A DNA stretch of 64,000 nucleotides from Pseudalkalibacillus decolorationis (GTDB lineage Bacteria > Bacillota > Bacilli > Bacillales > Fictibacillaceae): the NCBI RefSeq assembly GCF_024609785.1, contig NZ_JANHJQ010000002.1, positions 124,001 through 188,000 on the forward strand, in the 5' to 3' direction. Position 1 is the stretch's first letter, and every line of letters begins with the position of its first letter. The translations under genes were made by a program, and so were the position numbers. Positions 53,389-62,974 of this stretch are shown here, one piece after another. The notes under the pieces are model-generated. The model was given only the letters and a program-made list of their open reading frames with translations. It did no database searches and was not told the DNA's origin.

Positions 53389-54900
53389 ATGTGGAAAAAG
53401 ATGAAACGGGTCAAAGAATTCAAATCGTGGAAAGCAAATGAAACAAAGCAAGGGGATTCACTTCAGGGTTTAATTGAGAAACTTAAACAATCCAAAGACT
53501 TTGTAACATATCACCATTCTGGACCTACAAATTGCTTTCTTTATTACATAAAAACGATAAATGAACAAGGATTTCTTCATCAATCAGTATTACCAATTCT
53601 TAAAAATAATGCATTGCATACGTTGGATCAGATAAAGGATAAAATTCCAGTTGAAAATATCACTATAACATCTGATCTTGAGGAAATCCGCAGAAAAATA
53701 ATGCAAGGTAATATCATGATCCAAATAAAGGTTACAGATGATGAGGTTCTTCTTATTCCGGCTGCAACTGTGGAGACGCGTAAGGTAACGACTCCCGAGG
53801 TTGAGTTTAGTGTGGTCGGACCTAAGGAAGCTTTTGTAGAGTCTTTAGATACGAACCTAAACCTTATTCGAAAACGATTGCCTCTGCCCGAGCTAACCGT
53901 AAGAGAATTAGTCGTTGGTAAGGTTTCGAAAACCCGTGTCGCAATTGTTTACATAGATGGTATTGCCAATATGGAAAACGTAAATACCGTCCTGCAAAGA
54001 ATAGGGGATATTGAATATGACCAAATCATTGACAGTTCCTTTATTACCCAAATGATCTCTGATAATTCAAATTCCCCTTTCCCGCAGTTATTGGATACAG
54101 AAAGACCTGACCGTATATCAGGGGTCCTTACCGAAGGGAAAATTGCAATTTTAGTAGATGGTTCACCATCTGGACTTACTGGTCCGACCACTATTGTAGA
54201 ATTTTTCTCTGCTTCTGATGATTATTATTTAACGTGGCATTTAGCCTCAGCATTACGACTGCTTCGATTATTTGCCGTTATATTTTCAGTGTTGACTACC
54301 CCTTTATATGTCGCAATCTTAACGTACCACCATGAAATGATCCCGGAGGATCTAATGTCAACAATCATTACTTCTAGAGCGGATATTCCTTTTCCACCAA
54401 TATTAGAGGTGATTATCCTCGAGCTAACCATTGAATTGCTTCGTGAAGCGGGTGCACGACTACCAACAAAGGTCGGTCAGACAATTGGTATCGTGGGTGG
54501 TATCGTAATTGGAACAGCTGCAGTTGAAGCCGGTTTGACTAGTAATGTGCTACTGATCATTGTGGCTCTAGCAGCTCTCGCATCGTTTACAACTCCGGTA
54601 TATCAAATTGGTAACACCATCCGTCTAATTCGTTTCCCGTTCTTGATTGGGGCGCAATGGTATGGATTAATAGGTATTTCCATGTGCATGGCATTTTTTA
54701 TCGGTCATTTAACAAAATTGCAATCATTAGGAAGGCCATTTTTTGCACCATTATATCCTTTTCGTATTCGTGATTTAAAGGATGCATTTGTTCGATTACC
54801 TTTCAATAAACAATCGAAACGTCCAATGCAAACCCGACCAGTTGACTCAACACGTTTCAATCCAAAGCGTGCAAATGAAAAGAGGGATATTGATGAGTAA
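53389..54900 (+). CDS. Spore germination receptor A subunit, GerAA-type (503 aa)
   Basis: A large N-terminal cytosolic domain (residues 1-245) is followed by five to six membrane helices (about 285-445), as in GerA family A proteins. PEVEFSVVGPKEAFVES and LDTERPDRISGVLTEGKIAILVDGSP are hallmark segments. GAGGGG lies eight bases before ATG 53389. It is the first gene of a three-gene receptor operon; the stop overlaps the B gene start. The germinant is unknown. Confidence 0.93.
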   Translation: MWKKMKRVKEFKSWKANETKQGDSLQGLIEKLKQSKDFVTYHHSGPTNCFLYYIKTINEQGFLHQSVLPILKNNALHTLDQIKDKIPVENITITSDLEEIRRKIMQGNIMIQIKVTDDEVLLIPAATVETRKVTTPEVEFSVVGPKEAFVESLDTNLNLIRKRLPLPELTVRELVVGKVSKTRVAIVYIDGIANMENVNTVLQRIGDIEYDQIIDSSFITQMISDNSNSPFPQLLDTERPDRISGVLTEGKIAILVDGSPSGLTGPTTIVEFFSASDDYYLTWHLASALRLLRLFAVIFSVLTTPLYVAILTYHHEMIPEDLMSTIITSRADIPFPPILEVIILELTIELLREAGARLPTKVGQTIGIVGGIVIGTAAVEAGLTSNVLLIIVALAALASFTTPVYQIGNTIRLIRFPFLIGAQWYGLIGISMCMAFFIGHLTKLQSLGRPFFAPLYPFRIRDLKDAFVRLPFNKQSKRPMQTRPVDSTRFNPKRANEKRDIDE

Positions 54901-56011
54901 AATAACTCGTGAAAACGAAGCCGGTTCCCTTTCTATTCCTGAAAATTTACTGGTTACTTCGTCCTCTGCCTTCTTTTTAATTAATTCAATGCAAGTAGGG
55001 GTAGGAATTCTTGGATTCGAACGTTATATAGCCCGTGATGCAGGTTACGATGGATGGATTTCTATTTTAATAGCAGGTGGAATCCTCCATATCTTATTGT
55101 GGATGATTTTTCAAATATTAGAAGATAGTAAAGGTGATCTTGTATCTATTCACCGGGATGTTTTTGGTAAGTATGCGGGACATTTTCTAAGCATTATTTT
55201 CAGCCTCTACCTATTGTTACTGAGTGTTACAGTCCTCCGTACCTTTATAGAAGTTATCCAGGTATGGATTTTTCCAAGGTTAAATGTTTGGATCTTTACG
55301 TTTATATTCTTGTCGATTATTTACTATTTTGTGGCAGGCGGCTTTAGAGTTGTTGTCGCGATTTGTTTGATCAGTACCGTGTTGGGTTTACCTATCCTTT
55401 TGCTCAAATATTTTCCGATCCAGCTTGCTAATGTCGAGAATCTCTTTCCAGTCGTTGATCATTCGTTATCTGACATATTAAAGTCTGTCAAAACCGCAAC
55501 GTTAAGCTTTTTGGGGATCGAATTATTACTTATTTATTACCCATTTCTAAAGTATCCGCAATCATCTAGGAAATGGGCCCATTTTGGCGTTTTTTTCACC
55601 GTCCTAATCTATTTAGGGAGCGCACTCGTTTCCTTCGTTTATTATAATGAAGATCAACTTCAACATATGATTTGGGCAACAATTACCCTATGGAAAATCG
55701 TTGAGTTTCCTTTTATTGAGCGATTCGAGTATGTCGGAATTGCCATGTGGGTGTACATCATTATCCCGAATATTTGTCTGGCCTTATGGGCAGCAACTCG
55801 AGTCTTGAAGCGGATCTTCAAATGTAGACAGAAAAAATTTCTCTGGGTATATTTTTTTATTACTTTTTTGGCGACGGGATTATTAGGGGACCGTCAATCC
55901 ATCGACCTATTGAATAAATACACGGGAATCGTTGGCTTTTATGTTCTTCTTTATATACCCGTGTTGTTTATATTGACCAAGCTAGTAAATAAAGTGAGGA
56001 ATCGGAAATGA
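54893..56011 (+). CDS. Spore germination receptor B subunit, GerAB-type (372 aa)
   Basis: Ten membrane helices of the APC-like GerAB family, with SSAFFLINSMQVGVGILGFER near the start (nutrient-binding region). The start at ATG 54893 overlaps the A gene stop and follows AGAGGGAT; a longer frame from 54782 is rejected. Forms the receptor with A and C in the spore inner membrane. Confidence 0.92.
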   Translation: MSKITRENEAGSLSIPENLLVTSSSAFFLINSMQVGVGILGFERYIARDAGYDGWISILIAGGILHILLWMIFQILEDSKGDLVSIHRDVFGKYAGHFLSIIFSLYLLLLSVTVLRTFIEVIQVWIFPRLNVWIFTFIFLSIIYYFVAGGFRVVVAICLISTVLGLPILLLKYFPIQLANVENLFPVVDHSLSDILKSVKTATLSFLGIELLLIYYPFLKYPQSSRKWAHFGVFFTVLIYLGSALVSFVYYNEDQLQHMIWATITLWKIVEFPFIERFEYVGIAMWVYIIIPNICLALWAATRVLKRIFKCRQKKFLWVYFFITFLATGLLGDRQSIDLLNKYTGIVGFYVLLYIPVLFILTKLVNKVRNRK

Positions 56012-57096
56012 ATTCGAACGTGCTAAGAATCTTACTATTGTCTTGTTTCGTATTCCTGTTAACGGCATGTGTACCGAGCACAAGTGTCGAAGATGTAGAT
56101 ACGATATTGATAGCTGGATATGATTATATTGATGATGAGCAGATACGTGGCACAATTTCTATACCGCAATTTGGACGGTTAGAAACAGGTGGATCTATGA
56201 AGGAAAAATATTTATCAAGTACCGCTAACACTGTTAAAGAGGTTCATGCTAAGCTTCAAACGAAATCCTCAAAACCACTAACGGTCGGAAAATTGGCCTT
56301 ATCTCTTTATAATGAGGAGCTTGCTCAAAATGGCCTTGGAGAGGTTCTTGATAACTTAGGACGAGATCCACAGGTGGGCAGGGATATTATTCTTGGAGTT
56401 GTTGAAGGAAGTACAGAGGGTTTCATTAAAGGGAAATACTCAGAAACAGAAACAGCAGCCAAATATCTTACGGGGTTAATCAGAGGCAATATGGAAAAAA
56501 ACTTTCCTACAACGAATCTTCATCAATTTTTATATGCCTATCATGCTAAAGGTATGGACGGATATCTTCCACTACTTGCACAGGAAGAAAACTATGTAAG
56601 GCTAACCGGTATTGCCCTCTTCCAGGATGGGAAGATGGTTCACTCTATCCCCTTTTCAAAAAGTTTTATTTTTAAAATCCTGAAAGAAAAATTTCAACAA
56701 GGGACACAGGAAGTAGAGTTTAAGAACAGGCATATCGTCATGGAGAATATCGGATCTTCGGTTAAGTATCATGTGAAAGGTAAAGGTAGTGATTCTAAGG
56801 TTAGGATTGACATTGAAATTACGGGTATTATTAATGAGGTGTCCTCTTTAGACGTTCTGCAATCACCTAAAATGGTTGAACTGATGGAAAAAAGATTTGA
56901 GAAGTTTTTTCAAAAACAATGTGAGATAATGGTTCAAGATTTCCAGGAATATAATATAGATCCACTCGGTTTAGGAAATACGTACAACAGTCAGGTTAGG
57001 GGTTTTGATATTAATAAATGGAAAGAAATATACCCATCTCTTCCTATTGAGATTAATGTAGGCGTAGAAATTGTAGAAACTGGAATAGTTTCATAA
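56008..57096 (+). CDS. Spore germination receptor C subunit, GerAC-type lipoprotein (362 aa)
   Basis: Lipoprotein with lipobox LTAC (cysteine near residue 21) and the three-domain GerC fold. The ATG overlaps the B gene stop (ATGA). Completes the Ger receptor; a diacylglyceryl anchor in the spore inner membrane is expected. Confidence 0.92.
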   Translation: MNSNVLRILLLSCFVFLLTACVPSTSVEDVDTILIAGYDYIDDEQIRGTISIPQFGRLETGGSMKEKYLSSTANTVKEVHAKLQTKSSKPLTVGKLALSLYNEELAQNGLGEVLDNLGRDPQVGRDIILGVVEGSTEGFIKGKYSETETAAKYLTGLIRGNMEKNFPTTNLHQFLYAYHAKGMDGYLPLLAQEENYVRLTGIALFQDGKMVHSIPFSKSFIFKILKEKFQQGTQEVEFKNRHIVMENIGSSVKYHVKGKGSDSKVRIDIEITGIINEVSSLDVLQSPKMVELMEKRFEKFFQKQCEIMVQDFQEYNIDPLGLGNTYNSQVRGFDINKWKEIYPSLPIEINVGVEIVETGIVS

Positions 57097-57281
57097 ATGA
57101 AAGAATGTTTATAAGAGCTTGTTCAAAAAGTGTTAAATCAATCTCATGCTACGACTTTTGAATGAGAAAAACCTAAACTTATGAAGGATTACACTCCCTT
57201 ATCGATAATATAAAGTAATAGATAACCCCCCTCCTGTAAAAAGGAGAAAATGGGAAATTCTTTTTAGGGAGAGTGATCACA

Positions 57282-59075
57282 TTGGCAGAAATGATTCACG
57301 TCGGTTCATTGAATACGTTAAAAGAAGAAGGCGCCAAAATTGTTAAGGGTGGAAGTCATGCGATAGCCGTGTTTGTCCAGGGAAACGAAGTATATGCAGT
57401 CGATAATCGTTGTCCACATATGGGTTTCCCCTTACATACAGGGAGTTTATGTGATGGAATTTTGACCTGTCACTGGCACCACGCTCGTTTTGATGTCAAA
57501 AGTGGAGGAACATTGGATCCTTGGGCAGATGATGTTCCAACCTATCCGGTCGAAATCAGAAATGGTGAGGTTTCTGTGAATCCGATCCCTTTTAACAAAG
57601 TTACAGTAAGTAAATTAAGAGAAAGGTTACGTGAGGGATTAGAACAAAGCTTAAGTTTAGTCATTGCAAAGGCTGTTGTTGGATTGATGGAAGCTGGTGT
57701 ACAGCCTACAGAAATTGCAAAGGTTGGTGTTGAATTCGGAACAACGCATCGCCAAAGCGGATGGCGCTCCGGATTAACAATACTAACTGCGATGACGAAC
57801 ATCTTACCGAAATTGGATAAAACCGGACAAATTTTGGCCCTGTATCAAGGGTTAGTACACGTAGCACGTGAGAGTTCAGGTATGGGTACGCGATTTTTAC
57901 TTGGGTCTCTGCCTGTAACGAATGAAATGAATAGGCAATCCTTTGAACAGCTTTCTGAATGGTATCGTCATTGTGTAGAAGTCCGAGATTCCCAGGGTGC
58001 AGAACGGGTATTGTTAACATCTATTGAGTCGGGATTTTCAAACGAAAAGCTAACCGATATGATGATGACGGCGATAACTGATCACTTTTATATCGACGTA
58101 GGACATTCACTAGACTTTCACAATAAAGCCTTTGAAATTATTGAAAAGATTGGCGATGAACACCGACCTTATGTGTTATCATCTTTATTACCTGGGATCT
58201 CTAATGTATCTCGTAGTGAAGAATCCCATAGCTGGCAATCACCGATTAACTTAGTTAAACCATTAAAAGAAGCCTTTGAAGAATTACCTAGTATTCTTCA
58301 GGGTACTGAAGAATTACCTAGTATTCATGCAACTGCCCCTTCGGAAGGTAACCTTACTTTAGATGGGAAAAGCATGGTAAATCAAATTTTATCAGATGAT
58401 CCATTGAAAACGATTGAGGTGCTTGTTAACTCTTTAAAGTCGGGTGTATCCCCTACTCGGTTGGCGCAACTGGTAACATTGGCGGCGGCAGAAAGAGTTG
58501 CAAGATTCCATGTTCAAAATGACTTTAGCGATTGGATCACAGTGCTTCACACATTCACCCATGCACATGCTGTTCATGAGTCATTGCATCGCTCAACATC
58601 AGTGGAATTAACACGGGCTATTTTTCATGGTGCGATGAGTGTCTACTTGGATCGTTTTCTAAATACACCTTCCGCACGACGGCCTAAGCCAGCTGAAACA
58701 AAAGGTGAACCACAGAATCCAGCTGAATTGCTAGACATCATGAACGAACAACAACAAGTCGCAGAATCAGCGAGATGGGTCATAACCTATCTCGGACACG
58801 GTGGTGATAAGAAGCCACTCTTTAACACCCTTGGTCACGCCCTACTTCGAGAAGATGCAGAGTTTCATACCTTCCAAATGTATGAAGCTGCGATGGTTGA
58901 ACACGATCGATGGGAAAAAGAAGATTCAGAGTTTGTGGACTATGCACTAGAAACCTTAATCCTTGCTTTAACCCGGTATCTTGCTGGCCATGCACCGACT
59001 GCAAGGGAAATGCCACATACTGCTCGAATTGCCATGCGCCTCCACCGTGGTGAAAAATTATTTGAAGATGAATAA
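57282..59075 (+). CDS. Rieske-type [2Fe-2S] protein with a large helical domain (597 aa)
   Basis: Residues 1-100 are a Rieske domain with the cluster ligands CPHMGFPLH (near 45) and CHWHHARFD (near 65). The following 500 residues are helical, with many His residues and no membrane segment. EELPSI is repeated about 10 residues apart at about 345 and 355. TTG 57282 is used because GGGAGAG lies eight bases upstream. It is a single gene with its own terminator. Similar proteins are known in other bacteria, but I cannot name the reaction; a dioxygenase catalytic domain is not visible. Confidence 0.75.
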   Translation: MAEMIHVGSLNTLKEEGAKIVKGGSHAIAVFVQGNEVYAVDNRCPHMGFPLHTGSLCDGILTCHWHHARFDVKSGGTLDPWADDVPTYPVEIRNGEVSVNPIPFNKVTVSKLRERLREGLEQSLSLVIAKAVVGLMEAGVQPTEIAKVGVEFGTTHRQSGWRSGLTILTAMTNILPKLDKTGQILALYQGLVHVARESSGMGTRFLLGSLPVTNEMNRQSFEQLSEWYRHCVEVRDSQGAERVLLTSIESGFSNEKLTDMMMTAITDHFYIDVGHSLDFHNKAFEIIEKIGDEHRPYVLSSLLPGISNVSRSEESHSWQSPINLVKPLKEAFEELPSILQGTEELPSIHATAPSEGNLTLDGKSMVNQILSDDPLKTIEVLVNSLKSGVSPTRLAQLVTLAAAERVARFHVQNDFSDWITVLHTFTHAHAVHESLHRSTSVELTRAIFHGAMSVYLDRFLNTPSARRPKPAETKGEPQNPAELLDIMNEQQQVAESARWVITYLGHGGDKKPLFNTLGHALLREDAEFHTFQMYEAAMVEHDRWEKEDSEFVDYALETLILALTRYLAGHAPTAREMPHTARIAMRLHRGEKLFEDE

Positions 59076-59093
59076 ATTCTATATACATGAAAG

Positions 59094-59124
59094 AAAACCG
59101 TTTGACTCGTTCAAGCGGTTTTTC
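59094..59124 (+). terminator. Terminator of the Rieske gene
   Basis: AAAACCG pairs with CGGTTTT and inner TTGA with TTCAA, followed by TTTCTC. Confidence 0.75.
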
Positions 59125-59130
59125 TCGAAA

Positions 59131-59338
59131 GGTAAGAAAGTATAAAATTTTGTAGGCATAGAAGTGATGTCTAGCTCCAGCGCCCAGCCACTTGGATCAC
59201 TTCAGTCCTCCTGCGGCGGCAACACACTGATTTGCATCCTGTGTATTCCCACGCAGGGCCGAACTTGTTTGGACCGAGCCTCCTCGTCGGTCTTCCAGTG
59301 ACCTTCGTGGCTAAGCAGAGCGCTTGCGCTTTTCTTAG
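59131..59338 (+). repeat. Dispersed repeat family C, copy 4 (with insert)
   Basis: Same insert as copy 3, with small base changes. The left half has GTCTAGCTCCAGCGCCC instead of GTCCAGCTTCAGCGCCC; the right edge is GCGCTTGCGCTTTTCTTA. Confidence 0.75.
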
Positions 59339-59449
59339 TCCAACATGCTTCTCTTTAAGCGATTTAACACGAATACTTGAAATTTTTTAAAAATTATAGA
59401 TCTTTTCACGACTTCATTCATATACTATATAACAGACAATATTGTTTAA

Positions 59450-59607
59450 TAGTACGTGTTCTAAAAGGAGGACAAAAAGAGTCGAGAAGTTCGAGGCACG
59501 ATAATCTCGAGGACCGGAACGTATGCTATTAATACGTGAGGACTGGAGAGATCGAGTAACGAAGAAATTCGTCAGCTATTTTTACCGGACTTTTTGAACA
59601 ACCCCTA
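59450..59607 (-). repeat. Dispersed repeat family A, copy 3 (reverse)
   Basis: The reverse complement starts GGGTTGTTCAAAAAGTCCGG, runs through TAAAAATAGCTG, and ends CTCTTTTTGTCCTCC followed by TTTTAGAACACGTACTA, matching copy 1 at both ends with a different, shorter middle. Confidence 0.7.
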
Positions 59608-59647
59608 TTAGTACAGGCGGTTCTACTATGAATAAGGAGTGGTGCCC

Positions 59648-60004
59648 ATGAAACAAATCTTTAACTATAATGAGTTTTATCAACGTTCACTCGTCTTGAT
59701 TGGTGAAGCGGATCAATTGTGTGTGGCAAATAGTTTGGCAGATGAAGAGCATGTTGAAAAATGTACACACTGGCTGTTCGCCTTAGTAGGGTCTGAATCT
59801 GATAAAGCAACGGGAAGATATGAGTGGAATATTTCCGTTTTTCCTTCCAAAAATTGTGGAGGATTCAACTATATGCAACCTTTTTATGTATCCGATGCTT
59901 TTCAATGTATACATGAAGCAACTGAATACGTCAGGGAACTAGAAATGAAAGCTAAGAATGATCAGTTCTGTGAAATCACAATTGATTCGGTCAAAGCTGA
60001 ATAG
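59648..60004 (+). CDS. Hypothetical protein (118 aa)
   Basis: A soluble mixed protein with an aromatic start (FNYNEFYQRS) and several cysteines. AAGGAG lies eight bases before ATG 59648; an in-frame GTG nine bases earlier is inside that site. A good terminator follows. I do not recognise the family and there is no operon partner. Confidence 0.6.
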   Translation: MKQIFNYNEFYQRSLVLIGEADQLCVANSLADEEHVEKCTHWLFALVGSESDKATGRYEWNISVFPSKNCGGFNYMQPFYVSDAFQCIHEATEYVRELEMKAKNDQFCEITIDSVKAE

Positions 60005-60040
60005 AGAGAAAATCGAGTATATACACTTGATTCTCTTTTT
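60005..60040 (+). terminator. Terminator after the 118-aa gene
   Basis: AGAGAA pairs with TTCTCT, and inner ATC/GAT and AGT/ACT stems complete the hairpin, followed by TTTTTGC. Confidence 0.75.
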
Positions 60041-60279
60041 GCACGATTATGTGAAATGATGTACATATAACCCCACTTTGCTAGATAACAAATTAAGATG
60101 ACCTCCACGGCACCTCCCACCTTTTTAGACCCTATAACTGTATGAAATTTATCTGAAACTCCAATTTTAAGTAACACTCTCTCTGGACTTACAGCTAAAC
60201 TTAATCATTTATCAGCTAGGATATGGATATTTCAGCTGTTCGAGACGATTAGTTATAGCCCCCTTTTTCATTGATTAAA

Positions 60280-60317
60280 AAAAGGAAGCAGTAACCCGTA
60301 ACGAGGTAACCACTTCC
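60280..60317 (-). terminator. Terminator of the fixABCX operon
   Basis: On the minus strand GGAAGTGGTTACC pairs with GGGTTACTGCTTCC, with two wobble pairs and one mismatch, followed by TTTTTTT. Confidence 0.7.
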
Positions 60318-60364
60318 ATTATGATTTCACTTCATCATTTCATCATCTTCCTATAGATATACCC

Positions 60365-60661
60365 TTATCCTAGTCTAAAGATAATCCCGTGCCCGCCTTT
60401 TGGATAAACCCAGTCTATGTTTTCGTGTGGGCAGCCGATTCTGCAGCTTCCGCATTCATGACAGCCTTCGTACCCGATATGCATCCGGATATCTTCCCAT
60501 TTATAAATCTCCGCTGGACAGAAAATTGTACAAATCTTATCTGGACAACTCGTTAGGCAAATATCCGTGTCTTTAACATGGAGATGGGATTTCGTGTCAG
60601 CATTAAAACGGACTGTATACTGTTTCTCTTCAATGGATTGCCCCTTTTTCTCCTCACCCAT
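60365..60661 (-). CDS. fixX: Ferredoxin-like FixX protein (98 aa)
   Basis: Cluster-binding cysteines CLTSCPDKICTIFCP (residues about 34-48) and CHECGSCRIGCP (about 65-76) mark a FixX ferredoxin. ATG 60661 overlaps the fixC stop as TAATG, with GGAGGG upstream. Accepts electrons from FixC in the membrane-linked complex. Confidence 0.9.
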   Translation of the reverse strand: MGEEKKGQSIEEKQYTVRFNADTKSHLHVKDTDICLTSCPDKICTIFCPAEIYKWEDIRMHIGYEGCHECGSCRIGCPHENIDWVYPKGGHGIIFRLG

Positions 60662-61956
60662 TATTTCATCACCCTCCAAGCTCGATATGCATCTCGAGCA
60701 ATTTTGATTTTCTCTCTAGCTGTACCGACCTCTTTCCATATCTTTTTTTGCTTCTCCCATTTTGATGATCCATCAACGGTAAACATTTGACTTGCTGCAC
60801 GGTTCATCATCGGAATATATTGATCAAAATATTGAGGAAATTTATCGAAGTGATGAGTTGAATCTTTGTATTTTTTCATATCTTGACCAACAAAACTCTC
60901 CATTAGTTTAACTCGGTACCGGTCTAATAAAGCCTCAGAGAAATCTTCCGCTTCCATTGCTAAAAGAATCGTTTCAGCAGCAATTCTTCCTGAGGTCATC
61001 GCTAAGTTTGATCCTTCTCGGTGTATGGCATTGACAAGTTGGGCGGCATCGCCAACAACAATGACCCCGTTCCCGACAACCCTCCCCATTGATTTGTAGC
61101 CACCTTCTGGAATAAGATGGGCTAAATATTCTTGCTGATCGCTTCCGTGAAGATAGGGACGAATCATTGGATGGTTTTTTACATATTCCAATAATTCATA
61201 TGGTTTTATCTTATGTTTAATCAGCCCGGAAAGTAACGTTCCGACACCGATGCTTAACGTGTCTTTGTTCGTGTATAAAAAGCCTGTGCCCAAAATTCCT
61301 TTTGTAGCGTCTCCAAACAGTTCAATTGTGCATCCTTGATTGGGTTCTAGGTTGAACCGTTCTTCAATTGTTTTTTTATCAAGCTTCAATACTTCCATTG
61401 TGGCGAGCGCGACTTCATCTGGTCGATATTCTTTATGAAAACCTAGTGATTTTGCTAGTAGTGAATTGACACCATCAGCCAATACAACAACATCTGCATA
61501 GATGTCTCCATCTGGCCGGTCCGTTCTTACACCAACTACTCTGCCCTCTTCGACAATACACTGAGTAACAACGGTTTCATTTACGAGTATAGCTCCCTGT
61601 TCAACCGCTTTCGAAGCAAACCATTGATCAAACTTCGCACGTAAAACGGTGAAATTGTTATATGGCTCTTGGCCCCATTCCATACCCTTGTATCCGAAAG
61701 TAACCGCAGATTCCTTATCCATCATCATGAATCGTTGTTCAACTATTGGACGTTCCAAAGGAGCTTCTTTATAGAACCCTGGGATGACGTCCTCCATCAT
61801 TTTCCGGTATAAAACACCACCCATGACGTTTTTCGATCCTGGATACTCACCTCGTTCTAAAAGTAAAACACTCGCACCACCTTTCGCTAATTCAAAGGCA
61901 CATGAGATTCCAGCAGGGCCTGCTCCTACGACGATGCAATCAAACCTTTCCGCCAT
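60661..61956 (-). CDS. fixC: Electron-transfer flavoprotein:quinone oxidoreductase FixC (431 aa)
   Basis: FAD enzyme that passes electrons from the FixAB flavoprotein to quinone. The dinucleotide motif VVGAGPAGISCAFELAKGG is at residues 8-26, and VVGDAAQLVNAIHREGSN near 295 is typical. AGGAGGTC precedes the ATG, which overlaps fixB by 17 bases. Confidence 0.93.
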   Translation of the reverse strand: MAERFDCIVVGAGPAGISCAFELAKGGASVLLLERGEYPGSKNVMGGVLYRKMMEDVIPGFYKEAPLERPIVEQRFMMMDKESAVTFGYKGMEWGQEPYNNFTVLRAKFDQWFASKAVEQGAILVNETVVTQCIVEEGRVVGVRTDRPDGDIYADVVVLADGVNSLLAKSLGFHKEYRPDEVALATMEVLKLDKKTIEERFNLEPNQGCTIELFGDATKGILGTGFLYTNKDTLSIGVGTLLSGLIKHKIKPYELLEYVKNHPMIRPYLHGSDQQEYLAHLIPEGGYKSMGRVVGNGVIVVGDAAQLVNAIHREGSNLAMTSGRIAAETILLAMEAEDFSEALLDRYRVKLMESFVGQDMKKYKDSTHHFDKFPQYFDQYIPMMNRAASQMFTVDGSSKWEKQKKIWKEVGTAREKIKIARDAYRAWRVMK

Positions 61957-62974
61957 GTTTGACCTCCTCTCCTGCCATGGACTTTTTGAATTGTTCTACT
62001 AAAAGGGGTACGATTTCAAAGGCATCTCCGACGATTCCATAGTGACATGCTTCAAATATAGCGGCTTCCGGGTCTTTATTGATTGCAATAATTAGACTAG
62101 AGTTCCGCATCCCGACAAGGTGTTGGATGGCTCCCGAGACACCAATTGCAAAATAGATCTTCGGTGTTACGGTTACACCCGTTTGTCCCACTTGGTGATG
62201 GTGCTCAATCCATCCTGCTTCCACAACATCACGACTCGCACCGACAGCACCGCCCAATGTTTCAGCTAAAAGATGAACGAGCTGAAAACCTTCTGCACTT
62301 CCTAACCCTTTCCCACCGGCAACAATAATATCAGCCTCGTCAATACGGACTTTTTTAGTTGTGTCTGTAACGATTTCAAGTACTTTTGTACGGATATCAC
62401 TTTCATTCAAAAGGATTTGTTCCCTAATTAGGGTTCCTGTTCGGCCAATCTCTGGAGGTAGTGCCTTCATTACTTTTGGACGTACTGTGGCCATCTGCGG
62501 TCGATATTTTTTACATAAAATTGTAGCCATGATATTACCGCCAAACGCTGGGCGACTAGCAAGTAATAATCCAGTATCCTCTTCGACATCAAGTTCAGTC
62601 GTATCAGCAGTTAACCCCGTAGGGAGGTCTGTTGCAACAGCACTAGCGAGGTCTTTGCCTGTTGAAGTAGCACCGTATAGAATGATTTCAGGTTTATATT
62701 TTTCACAGCAATGGAGGAGTGCTTTCATATAAGATTCAGTACGGTAGTCATTGAAAATGGGTTGGTCGTAAACATAGATCGTATCAGCACCATATTCAAA
62801 GACAGTTGCTGCATGATGTGAAATGTTATTTCCTATTAATATCCCTGACAGTTTGCAGTCACGCTTATCAGCAAGACGACGTCCTGCACCAAGTAATTCA
62901 AGTGAAACGGGCGCAATTTCACCATTTTTCTCTTCAATAAACACCCACACTCCACTGTACTCCTCTAGGTTCAT
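61940..62974 (-). CDS. fixB: Electron-transfer flavoprotein alpha subunit FixB (344 aa)
   Basis: ETF alpha family with FAD-binding GGKGLGSAEGFQLVHLLAETLGGAVGASR (near 220-250) and KIYFAIGVSGAIQHL near 285. Pairs with FixA. The ATG overlaps the fixA stop (TAATG). Confidence 0.93.
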   Translation of the reverse strand: MNLEEYSGVWVFIEEKNGEIAPVSLELLGAGRRLADKRDCKLSGILIGNNISHHAATVFEYGADTIYVYDQPIFNDYRTESYMKALLHCCEKYKPEIILYGATSTGKDLASAVATDLPTGLTADTTELDVEEDTGLLLASRPAFGGNIMATILCKKYRPQMATVRPKVMKALPPEIGRTGTLIREQILLNESDIRTKVLEIVTDTTKKVRIDEADIIVAGGKGLGSAEGFQLVHLLAETLGGAVGASRDVVEAGWIEHHHQVGQTGVTVTPKIYFAIGVSGAIQHLVGMRNSSLIIAINKDPEAAIFEACHYGIVGDAFEIVPLLVEQFKKSMAGEEVKHGGKV

